Positions 51,867 to 61,000 of a stretch of 64,000 nt of DNA are shown here, in pieces. This DNA is from an uncultured Lachnospiraceae bacterium (GTDB lineage Bacteria; Bacillota; Clostridia; Lachnospirales; Lachnospiraceae), in contig CAJUIP010000004.1 of NCBI GenBank assembly GCA_910586315.1, forward strand, positions 1 to 64,000. The letters run 5' to 3'. Position numbers and translations under genes: made by a program. The notes beneath the pieces were generated by a model. It had not been told where the DNA came from. It made no database searches and was given only the letters and a program-made list of their open reading frames with translations. Within the stretch, counting starts at the first letter, position 1. Each line of letters starts with the position of its first letter.

Positions 51867-51895
51867 AGTATAGACGAAGAGCAGGTATCTGTCAA
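51867..51895 (-). promoter_or_regulatory. Sigma-A promoter of the binding-protein gene
   Basis: Minus strand TTGACA (51895-51890), 17 bp, TATACT (51872-51867). Confidence 0.75.
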
Positions 51896-51899
51896 GTAC

Positions 51900-52256
51900 T
51901 AAAAATTATTTTTGCTTTTGGAATGTAACCGTTCGGGTTCACGCTCTGGTCAATCACTCCGTTTATTGACCGGGAGCCAGTATCATAATGGGGTCAAGAA
52001 GGAGACAGTACAATAAAAATCCAGGGCCCTGAAACGGCCTGAATTTTTAAGGAACTGCCTTCTTCTTACCTGGCCCTCATTCGGTCAGCGCAGCCCATTG
52101 CGTCTCCCTCATTCGGACCTGATTTCCCACAAACTGTGATGTACATCTGACGGAAAGCAATTTTCAAAATCACTCCGCGATGGGCCGCTGTGCCAGCGGC
52201 TGCTATGTTTTCGTAAGGCCAGCATGGTGAATTGCAGACCTGCTGAACGGTTAATA
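51900..52256. other. Gene-free stretch with small hairpins
   Basis: No convincing ORF, tRNA or riboswitch. Visible structure is limited to GGTCAAT/ATTGACC (about 51947-51970) and GCCGCTG-TGC-CAGCGGC (about 52184-52200). The phrase CTCATTCGG occurs twice (about 52076 and 52108), suggesting a local duplication. Confidence 0.4.
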
Positions 52257-52703
52257 TTATTCCTGATTCTTTGCCTTTGCCAGGGCGGTTTTGATTGCGT
52301 TCATCAAAGCCGTGGAGGTATATTGGGAGCCTGCCGGGTATTCGATGCCCTCCAGAGACTGTTTTTCCACGATCTGCGCGGCCAGGGAATCCATGGACGG
52401 CTGCATCAGGGGAAACATGGTGGCGACGGAATCGCTTAAGGGCACCAGGGCAATGGAATTGATGCGGTCCGCGCTGACGGCCACCTCCACATTGACATTC
52501 TGGCTGCCCAGAACAATGGAGGCGGAGTAAAGTCCGGGGGCAAAGGTGGCAGCTGTCTGCTCTTTAGCCGGTACAGATGCTTTGTTTTTAGGCCGGAACA
52601 TGAAAAGGAACAGCATGATTAAGAGGATGGCAAGACCGATAAAAATGGCGGTGTAAATAATTTCCTTCATTCGCAGGACAACGATTCTGGTTTTTGAACT
52701 CAT
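52257..52703 (-). CDS. Membrane-anchored FMN_bind-like protein
   Basis: 148 residues. One membrane helix at about 14-36 then an extracellular domain of about 85 residues. PGLYSASIVLGSQNVNVEVAVS and a late GSQYTSTALMNAIKTALAKA follow the FMN_bind pattern (GxYxGxxxG...VxVxxxxI..., then SGATYTSxA). The flavinylated Thr of the SGAT motif is replaced, since the sequence reads AGSQYTS, so covalent FMN attachment may rely on another Thr or be absent. Related domains act in extracellular electron transfer and Rnf-type chains. Divergent from the 53137 gene, with the palindrome array between them. Confidence 0.6.
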   Translation of the reverse strand: MSSKTRIVVLRMKEIIYTAIFIGLAILLIMLFLFMFRPKNKASVPAKEQTAATFAPGLYSASIVLGSQNVNVEVAVSADRINSIALVPLSDSVATMFPLMQPSMDSLAAQIVEKQSLEGIEYPAGSQYTSTALMNAIKTALAKAKNQE

Positions 52704-52799
52704 GGTTTCGTCCTTTTTAAATCAATTTGATACAGTTTATGTGGAAACTGGGCCGGATATTCCCGGATGAAAAATACTGTGCAGAGGCAGGGGGGATGT

Positions 52800-53103
52800 G
52801 GTATAATGTCGACAGACATTATACCTGTGCATCTGATTTCTGCGTTTACCGCAGAAAGTCAGGCACTGGAATCCGCCGGAGGCACCATGGCCGCTTGCGG
52901 ACGTGGTATAATGTCGACAGACATTATACCCGCGCCGATTCGCGTCTGTCCAAAAGGACAGACAAATTCCTTAGCGAATCGTGTGCATCCCGCGGAGCAT
53001 AGCATGTCGGAGACATGGTATAATGTCGACAGACATGATACCTGTGCAACCAGCGGAGCATAGCATGTCAGGGACATGCTATAATGTCGACAGACATAAT
53101 ACG
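52800..53103. promoter_or_regulatory. Array of four repeated 26-bp palindromes plus two half-spaced copies
   Basis: Copies at 52800-52825, 52905-52930, 53017-53042 and 53078-53103. The first two are perfect: arms GGTATAATGTC and GACATTATACC around GACA. The third has one change, the fourth several. Two shorter relatives, CATGTC-N3-GACATG, sit at 53003-53017 and 53063-53077. The last two units are a 60-bp tandem duplication. Each perfect copy contains TATAAT on both strands, so a bound repressor would cover a -10 element. The array lies between the divergent FMN_bind-like gene and the 53137 membrane protein. The binding protein is not recognised. Confidence 0.7.
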
Positions 53104-53136
53104 ATGCATAAGAAAAAGAGGAAGGATGGAGAGAGC

Positions 53137-54435
53137 ATGAAGGGCTATGGGATGAATGGAGCAGCGGATTACAGAAAAATAAAGAAGAATGCGGCGATTT
53201 TCATGGGAGTGGGGATTGCGATTATGATTTTGGGCACTGCGTTTTTTCTTGTGGCAGGTGCGTTGTTCCTGGATGCCGGAGTAAAGGCGAGGGAGAGCCA
53301 GGGAAAGGAGGAGGTCTTTGACCCGTTTCGACAGACGGGCCTAGAGTCCTCCTATCAAACTATGGACATTGTGGGCCTTTCCTATGACTTTGCGGAGGAC
53401 TTTAAGGGAACCTACCATTATTATCTGGCTTTTACCCATGATCTGGAAATTCGGGTGATAAAAATGAAGGGGGAGTTTCCGGAGGAAATGGAACCGTTAG
53501 CGGATTACCTGCTTTACGGCGGCGATGAGCCGGAGCCTGTAACAATACGGGGAACGGCCGCAGTCATGGAGGATGATATTAAGGAGTATGCCCTGCAGGC
53601 TTTAAATATTATTGGAGGCGAGGGCTTCCTGGACGGGCAGGGCTTTGACCAGTATGTGGGGCAGTGTTACCTGGATCTTACAAGGAAGCCGACAGGATAT
53701 GGAGACAGGGAGGGGGCAATGAGCATGCTTTTCGTTGCTCTGATATGCCTGTTTGCCGGAGGGGTTCTGCTTGTTTCCCAGATTAAAAGAAGAGGCCAGG
53801 CCATGGCTGCCCTGGAGAGAGAAAAGCGCGGATTTGCGGATGCACGGATGTACCGGCAGGAGGCAGAAGGAGAGGAGTCTCCTTTTGGGGCAGAGGCCTA
53901 TGGGGCCGAAACCTACAATGCAGGGACCTTCAAAACAGAAGTCCCGGGGCCTGCCGGCGAGAACCCATGGAAGGATATCGTGGAAAACGCAGGGACAGGG
54001 AAAAAGGGAAATATGTTCCTGGGCATTTTGGGTGCCATCGGCGGCTCTCTCATCGGCGTCGGACTCTGGATCCTCATCGGTTTTGCCAACTTTATTGCCG
54101 GAATTGCCGGTTTTGTGATGCTTACATTTGCCTTGAAGGGATATCAGAAGGGGGCTGGAAAGCTGGACAGACGGGGAGCCCTGATCTGCCTTGTCATTGC
54201 GGCTGTGATGATTCCGGCTGCCAATGTTCTGGAGTGCTTTATTCTTCTTTGCCAGGCGTTCTTTGAGTTTGAAGTCAGCATGGATACCGTGCGCTATGTG
54301 GCAGTGAATTTTTCAGAACTCATGTCGGACTGCGAGCTTTGGCCGATGTTTTTTAAGGATCTCATCATTGGATACGGGCTTTCCATCTGGTCCAGCTATA
54401 AACTGATTGGCGCGATTTTAACCTATAAGGAGTAG
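53137..54435 (+). CDS. Uncharacterised multi-pass membrane protein
   Basis: 432 residues. Membrane segments near 17-42, 195-215, 290-318, 325-345 and 350-372. The loop between the first two (about 43-190) is extracytoplasmic-sized and soluble. Residues about 235-285 are Glu/Ala/Tyr-rich and include repeated FGAEAYGAETYNAGTFKTE. I do not recognise a family. ATG 53137 has GGAGAG 6 bp upstream; ATG 53104, directly after the fourth palindrome, is an alternative. The gene is controlled from the palindrome array and is followed 25 bp later by addB. Confidence 0.6.
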   Translation: MKGYGMNGAADYRKIKKNAAIFMGVGIAIMILGTAFFLVAGALFLDAGVKARESQGKEEVFDPFRQTGLESSYQTMDIVGLSYDFAEDFKGTYHYYLAFTHDLEIRVIKMKGEFPEEMEPLADYLLYGGDEPEPVTIRGTAAVMEDDIKEYALQALNIIGGEGFLDGQGFDQYVGQCYLDLTRKPTGYGDREGAMSMLFVALICLFAGGVLLVSQIKRRGQAMAALEREKRGFADARMYRQEAEGEESPFGAEAYGAETYNAGTFKTEVPGPAGENPWKDIVENAGTGKKGNMFLGILGAIGGSLIGVGLWILIGFANFIAGIAGFVMLTFALKGYQKGAGKLDRRGALICLVIAAVMIPAANVLECFILLCQAFFEFEVSMDTVRYVAVNFSELMSDCELWPMFFKDLIIGYGLSIWSSYKLIGAILTYKE

Positions 54436-54460
54436 ACGGCGAAAAAAGGAGGAGAGAGTC

Positions 54461-57400
54461 ATGGGGCTTTCCCTGGTGACCGGAGGCTCTGGTTCCGGAA
54501 AAACAGAATTTATCTATAAAAAAATCATTGACTGGTCTATAGAGGAAGAGGAGCGGCAGTTTTTTGTGATTGTGCCGGAACAGAGCACCATGCAGGCACA
54601 GAAGGACATTGTGAGACTCCATCCCCGCCACGGCACCATGAACATAGACATTGTAAGCTTTGAGCGCCTGGCATACAGGGTCTTTTCGGAGCTGTCCCTT
54701 CCTCAGCCGGAAATTCTGGATGATACAGGAAAAACCATGGTCTTGAGGAAGCTGGCAGGGGAGAAGCGGAACCAGTTAATTTTGTTCGCATCTCATTTAG
54801 GCCAGGCGGGCTTCATCGACCAGGTGAAATCCATGCTGTCGGAGTTCTATCAGTATGGAGTTACGCCGGATGGCTTAAAAGGACAGATGAAAACGGGAGC
54901 CATGAGCCAGGTGCTAAAAAGAAAGCTGGAGGATATGAGTGTTCTTTATCAGGCGTTTCAGAGCTTCACGAAAGAACGGTATATTACGATGGAGGAGCTT
55001 CTGGATGTACTGTGCGAATCTGTGGAGCGTTCTGCGCTTTTAAGGGACAGTGTTCTGGTTCTGGACGGATATACCGGTTTTACTCCTGTTCAGTACCGGC
55101 TTGTGGGGCTTCTTCTTAAAATGTGTAAGGAGATGTATGTGACGGTGACGGCTACGGACGGCGTGGATCTTTCCGGCCCCGGCCCGGAATCGGATCTTTT
55201 TGATATGAGCCGGAAGATGGCGGGGAAGCTTAAGGCGCTGGCCAAAAAGGTGGGAGCTTCTGTATCCTGTGATATTTCCTTAGCTGCAAGCCCATCGCCG
55301 CGTTTTCTAAAAAATCCGGCTCTGGACTGCCTGGAAAGAACCGTGTTCCGCTATCCGTATGCGCCGTACAGGAAAGCAGCTGACGGAATCCGCTTTGTCC
55401 AGGCGAAAAATCCTGCCGATGAGGTGGAGGCGGCAGTAAATCAGATTCAGATTCTGATTCAGACAAAGGGATACCGTTACCGGGATGTGGCTCTGGTCTG
55501 CGGGGATTTACCAGGGTATGCCAGGGAGATTACCCATCAGTTCGAAGAAAATAATATTCCGCTGTTTCTGGACGAAAAAAGAGATGTGTCGGGGAATCCC
55601 CTGCTCCGGTTAATTAAGGGGTGTCTGGAAATCATAAAATCAGGTTTTGACTATGAAAGCATGTTTCAGTATCTGAGAACCGGACTGGTGACGGAGGAGA
55701 AGGAAAAAACAGACCGTCTGGAAACTTATGTGCGGTCCATGGGAATCCGCGGCTTTAAAAATTGGGATAAGACATGGGAAAAACCATGTGAGGGCGGAGG
55801 CAGGATGAATCTTCTGGAACTGAATCAGTTCCGGGAGGAGATTCTGGCTCCGTTAAAGGAATGGAAAGAAAAGGCAGGAGGCCGCGGCATTACCATCGGG
55901 GAGATGACAAAGGCTCTTACGGACCTTCTCGTTACCCTGGAGGCGGAGAGGAAGCTAAAGGAGAAAAGCAGGTGGTTTTCTGAAAGGGGAATGGAACGGG
56001 AAGCCAGAGAATATGAGGAAATTTATGGCCTGGTCATGGAGCTGTTTGAAAGGCTTTATGAGCTTTTAGGGGAAGAGGTTGTTTCTAAACGGGAATACCT
56101 GGATATTTTAAACGCGGGATTTGGAGAACTTAAGGTGGGAATGATTCCCGCCGGAGCGGATCGGGTAGTGGCAGGTGATTTAAAACGAACCAGGCTGTCC
56201 GGGATCCGCGCTCTGTTTTTTCTCGGCGTCAATGAGGGAATTGTTCCCGCCGATACGGGAAAGGGTGGAATTTTAACGGATCAGGAGCGGGAAGTTTTAA
56301 AGAAAAACTCCATGGAGCTGGCTCCCACGGCCAGAGAGGAAGGGTTTATGCAGCGGTTTTATCTGTATCTGACCATGACAAAGCCCTCAGAGCTTCTTTT
56401 CCTGTCCTGGAGTACCCTTTCTTCTGAGGGGAAGACCATGCGGCCTTCCAGCCTTATCGGAAACTTAAGGAAACGGTTCCCGGAAATTCCCGTTCGTCTG
56501 GCGGCAAAGGAGAGAGACCCGGAAATTCATGTAAATGCGGCCAGAAAGGCGGTAATTTCCTGGCTTCAGGACCCGGAAAACATGGAACGGGATTCGCGGG
56601 CGGGAGCCCTTTACGGCTGGCTTTTCGGGAAGGGAAATATGGCCGGGGAGATGGAGCGGCTTGCAGAGGCCTGCGTCTATTCTTATGAAGAAAAGGGGAT
56701 TGGCCGGGAGGCGGCCAGGGCTCTTTATGGCCAGCTGCTAAGCGGCAGCGTCACCAGAATGGAGGGGTATGCTGCCTGCGCTTTTTCCCATTTTTTAAGC
56801 CATGGGCTGGAGCTTAAGAGAAGACGGGAATATGAGCTGGATTTTTCTGATATGGGCAATTTGTTTCACCGCTCCATTGATCTGTTTTTCCATCAGGTAA
56901 AGGAGCAGGGAAAGGATTTCAGGGCAATCGGAGATTCGGAACGGAGATCCATGGTGAAGGCCTGTGTGGAGCAGGTCTCTTTGGAATATAGAAATACCAT
57001 CATGAAAAGCTCCGCCAGGAATCACTATCTGGAACGGAAGGTGGAGCGGATTGCCGACAGGACCATACGGGCCCTGATTCATCAGATTAAAAAAGGGGAC
57101 TTTGAGCCGCAGGGCTTTGAGGTGGATGTGAGTACCAGGATTTCCTTAAAGGATGACGGGGCGTTAAACTTAAGGGGAAGAATTGACCGGATGGATGTGT
57201 TTGAGGACCAGGATAAAATTTATGTGAAAATCATGGACTATAAATCAGGCAGCACGTCCTTTGACCTTTCCCTGCTGTATCACGGCCTGCAGCTCCAGCT
57301 GGTAGTCTATATGGATGCGGCTTTAAAGCTGGAGCAGAAGCGCCATCCGGGAAAAGAAGCAGTTCCGGCAGGAATTTTCTATTATCATATTGATGATCCG

Positions 57401-57868
57401 GTAATTGACCGTCAGAATGATATGTCACAGGAGGAGATTGAGGCGGAAATTTTGAGAAAGCTTCGCATGGACGGTCTGGTAAACAGCAGTCTGGATGTGA
57501 TTCACCACATGGACCGGGAAATCGAAAAGGAGTCGGATGTGATTCCCGTTGCTTTAAAGGACGGTCTCATCCAGGAATCCCGGTCTTCTGTCGCCGGGGG
57601 AAAGAGGTTTGCCCATTTGACGGATTTTGTAAACGAGAGCCTAAAGAACATGGGAGAGAAAATCATGGAAGGGAATACGGCGGTGAATCCCTATAAACAG
57701 GGAAACCGGACCGCCTGTGATTACTGTCCCTACCACAGTGTCTGCGGCTTCGATTTGAAGACGGCGGGCTTTGGATTCAGGAAATTCCGGCCCATGAAAG
57801 CGGAGGAGATCTGGAAGGAGATCGAGCCGGAGGAAGAGGAGAAGAGCGGAGAGGAAAAAGTGAGGTAG
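54461..57868 (+). CDS. addB: ATP-dependent helicase/nuclease subunit B
   Basis: 1135 residues. Walker A GGSGSGKTEF (residues 7-16). The RecB-type nuclease core has VKIMDYKSGS (near 925). The iron-sulfur staple is formed by CAFSHFL (near 770) and the terminal CDYCPYHSVCGF (near 1088-1099). With AddA it resects double-strand breaks for recombination and degrades foreign linear DNA. GGAGGAGAG precedes ATG 54461. The Glu-rich end runs into purine-rich repeats before addA. Confidence 0.93.
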   Translation: MGLSLVTGGSGSGKTEFIYKKIIDWSIEEEERQFFVIVPEQSTMQAQKDIVRLHPRHGTMNIDIVSFERLAYRVFSELSLPQPEILDDTGKTMVLRKLAGEKRNQLILFASHLGQAGFIDQVKSMLSEFYQYGVTPDGLKGQMKTGAMSQVLKRKLEDMSVLYQAFQSFTKERYITMEELLDVLCESVERSALLRDSVLVLDGYTGFTPVQYRLVGLLLKMCKEMYVTVTATDGVDLSGPGPESDLFDMSRKMAGKLKALAKKVGASVSCDISLAASPSPRFLKNPALDCLERTVFRYPYAPYRKAADGIRFVQAKNPADEVEAAVNQIQILIQTKGYRYRDVALVCGDLPGYAREITHQFEENNIPLFLDEKRDVSGNPLLRLIKGCLEIIKSGFDYESMFQYLRTGLVTEEKEKTDRLETYVRSMGIRGFKNWDKTWEKPCEGGGRMNLLELNQFREEILAPLKEWKEKAGGRGITIGEMTKALTDLLVTLEAERKLKEKSRWFSERGMEREAREYEEIYGLVMELFERLYELLGEEVVSKREYLDILNAGFGELKVGMIPAGADRVVAGDLKRTRLSGIRALFFLGVNEGIVPADTGKGGILTDQEREVLKKNSMELAPTAREEGFMQRFYLYLTMTKPSELLFLSWSTLSSEGKTMRPSSLIGNLRKRFPEIPVRLAAKERDPEIHVNAARKAVISWLQDPENMERDSRAGALYGWLFGKGNMAGEMERLAEACVYSYEEKGIGREAARALYGQLLSGSVTRMEGYAACAFSHFLSHGLELKRRREYELDFSDMGNLFHRSIDLFFHQVKEQGKDFRAIGDSERRSMVKACVEQVSLEYRNTIMKSSARNHYLERKVERIADRTIRALIHQIKKGDFEPQGFEVDVSTRISLKDDGALNLRGRIDRMDVFEDQDKIYVKIMDYKSGSTSFDLSLLYHGLQLQLVVYMDAALKLEQKRHPGKEAVPAGIFYYHIDDPVIDRQNDMSQEEIEAEILRKLRMDGLVNSSLDVIHHMDREIEKESDVIPVALKDGLIQESRSSVAGGKRFAHLTDFVNESLKNMGEKIMEGNTAVNPYKQGNRTACDYCPYHSVCGFDLKTAGFGFRKFRPMKAEEIWKEIEPEEEEKSGEEKVR

Positions 57869-58050
57869 AGAGGACCGCGGTAGAAAAGAGCGGGGAGGAA
57901 AAACCGGGGAAGGAAAAAATGAGATAGAGAGGACTGTGGCAGAAAAGAGCGGGGAAGGAAAAAGCAAGGAAGAGAAGAGCGGGGAAGAAAAACCGGGGAA
58001 GAGAAAAGCGAGGTAGAAAAGACCGGGAAAGGAAAGAGAAAGAACACGGG
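57869..58050. repeat. Degenerate purine-rich tandem repeats between addB and addA
   Basis: About 180 bp in which nearly all + strand bases are A or G. Recurring words include AGAAAAGAGCGGGGA (three times), GAAAAACCGGGGAAG (twice) and GTAGAGAGGAC-type joints. Units are about 30 and 60 bp. The addB tail (EEEEKSGEEKVR) is encoded by the same type of sequence, so the array may have grown from the end of the gene. Confidence 0.7.
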
Positions 58051-58061
58051 AGGTGAGGAGC

Positions 58062-61000
58062 ATGGCTTTCGTACAATGGACCAGAGAACAGATGCAGGTG
58101 ATTGAAACCAGGGACAGGAATCTTCTTGTGTCAGCGGCGGCCGGGAGCGGAAAAACGGCGGTTTTGGTGGAGCGTATCATCCGGATGGTGACAGATGAGG
58201 ACCATCCGGTGGACATTGATAAGCTTTTAGTCATGACTTTTACCAATGCCGCCGCCGCTGAGATGCGGGAGCGCATCGGAGATGCCCTGGAGAAGCGTCT
58301 GGAAGAATGTCCGGGGAATATAAATTTAGAGCGGCAGACGACGCTGATTCACCATGCCAAAATCACGACCATTGACAGCTTTTGCCTGAAGCTTTTGCGG
58401 GAGCATTTTAATGAGCTGGACATTGACCCCGGATTCCGGATTGGGGATGAGGGAGAGCTTAAGCTTTTGCAGGCCGACGTGATGAAATCGCTTCTGGAGG
58501 AGTACTATGGAAGAGAGGACGAACGGTTTTTAAGCTTTGTGGACGCCTATGCCCTTGGAAAGGCTGACGGCGGTCTGGAAGATTACATTTTGCAGGTGTG
58601 GCACTTTGCTCAGAGTAATCCATGGCCTGGGGAATGGATTTCAAAATGCAGGGAGGAACTGTATTTGGAAGAAGGCGGGGATCCGAAGGCTCTTGGTGAG
58701 ACGGAATGGATGAGGTATCTGATTCAGGATGTGAAAAAGCAGGCATCCGAGTTTTCCGGACAGCTTTATGAAGCTCTTGAGATTGCGGAAAGCGAGGACG
58801 GGCCGGCCGCCTATGTTCCTGCTCTGACAGAAGACATGAGAACTATGGAACGCCTGGCTTTTGCAGATACTTATGAGGAGATTTGCAAACTTTTATCAGA
58901 AATTTCCTTTGGCCGTCTGGCGGCGGTGCGGGGAAAGCAGGTTTCGGCGGAAAAGAAGGAGAAGTCCGCCGGAATCAGAAACCGGGTCAAGGATGCAGTG
59001 AAGAAAATGAAGGCCCTGTATGCGCCGGGAACCATGGAACAGATGTATGAGGATTTGATGGCAAGCCGTGGGCCGGTCTTCATGCTTTTGGAGCTGGCGT
59101 CTGAGTTTACCGCCAGATATCAGGAGGCAAAAGAGGAAAAGAATCTGGTGGATTTCAATGATCTGGAGCACTTTGCCCTGGACATTCTCACAGGCGGGTC
59201 CAAAGACCACGGGCCGGGTCCGGTGGCAGACGAGCTTTCCAGAGAATATGAGGAAATTCTGGTGGATGAGTACCAGGACAGCAATGAGGTACAGGAGACT
59301 CTCATCCGCCTTCTTTCCAGAGAGCGGTTTGGAACTCCTAATGTTTTTATGGTGGGGGATGTGAAGCAGAGTATTTATAAATTCCGTCTGGCAAAGCCGG
59401 AATTGTTTCTGGAAAAATATGAGACCTATAAAAAAGAAGGGGGATTGTACCAGAAAATCGAGCTTCACAAAAATTTCCGAAGCCGCCCGGAGGTGCTTTC
59501 AGGCGTCAACGATGTGTTTTACAGCATCATGACAAAAAGTCTGGGAGGCATCCAGTACACCGAGGATGCCGCCCTCCACCCGGGGGCCGGGTATCCTGAG
59601 GCGTTGACGGCCGGCCAGGCCCAAACGGAAGTCCTTTTGCTGAACACAGGGGAGGAGCGTTTCCTTTCCATGGATGAGGAGCGGGCCGACTATACGGCCA
59701 GAGAGGCGGAGGCCAGGCTCATTGCCGCTAAAATAAGGGAGATGACAGACCCAGAAACGGGAATGAAGATATGGAATGGGAAAAAGGCGCAGTATGAGCC
59801 CCTTAAGAAAAAAGACATCGTAATTCTTTTAAGGAGCTTAAGCGGCTGGGCGGAGGAATTTTTGAGTGTTTTAAGCGCCGAGGGAATCCCGGCCTTTGCC
59901 GAATCCAGGACCGGATATTTTACGGCGGCGGAGGTAGAAACCGTCCTCAATATGCTGGCTCTCATTGATAATCCCATGCAGGACATTCCACTGGTGGGAG
60001 TCTTAAAGTCTCCCATAGCCGGACTCACTGACAGAGAACTTTCTATGATTATGGCGGAGTTTAAGCAGTGTGCGGACAAGGGTCAGGATATGGGATTTTA
60101 CGGAGCGGTGAAGCTGTATTTGAAGCGGTACGGAGGATGGCCATGGCCGGAAGGAGAAGAGACGATGGAGCCCGGAGCCGCCAGATGCGGGAGTGCCGCG
60201 GGCATGAGCGCTGCTGAGGTAATTGCCGCAGATATAGGCGTTGCCGATACGACTGCTGAAGACAGAAGCGCCAAAAATGAAACCGCCGGGAAATTAGGCC
60301 GCTTCTGGGAGCTTCTTTCTGAGCTCCGCCGGGAAGCGGAGTACCTTCCGGTTCACCGCCTTTTATACCGGGTGTTTGAACTGACCGGATATTATGACTA
60401 TGTTTCCGCCATGCCCGCGGGAAAGGTACGCCAGGCCAATTTGGATATGCTGGTGGAAAAGGCAGCCGCCTTCGAGCGGACCAGCTATCAGAGTCTTTTT
60501 GACTTTATCCGTTATATTGAAAAACTGAAAAAATACAGCACCGATTTCGGTGAAGCGGCGAGGGCCGGGGAAGACGATGACACGGTACGGATCATGAGCA
60601 TCCACAAAAGCAAAGGCCTGGAATTTCCTGTAGTATTTCTGGCCGGGGCAGGGAAAGCTTTTAACAGACAGGATTCCCGCGGAAAAATTCTCATAGACGA
60701 GACGCTCGGGGTGGCCACGGATTTTCTTGATGTGAAACAGAGGACAAAGGCCCCCACCTTAAAGAAAAATGTGCTGGCAAGAAAAATGAACCTGGAAAGT
60801 ATGGGGGAGGAGCTGAGAATCCTCTATGTGGCCATGACCAGAGCCAAAGAAAAGCTTGTCATTACAGCGGCCGACAAATATCTGGAAAACAAGCTGGAAA
60901 AATGGGGAAAGCTTCCCGGACAGAGAAATCTTCCGTTTACCTATTTAAGTGCGGCCTCGTCTTATTTGGATTGGATTTTAATGGCCTCGGGAAATGCCGG

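Noticed and set aside
52800..53103. Repeated palindromes considered as a CRISPR array
   Set aside because: Spacing between repeats is irregular (about 80, 86 and 35 bp), the last units are duplicated including spacer, and no cas gene is present.
57641..58276. Minus-strand ORF of 211 codons rich in Phe, Leu, Pro and Ser across the addB-addA junction
   Set aside because: It is the complement of the purine-rich tandem repeats, overlaps both real genes, and has no ribosome site.
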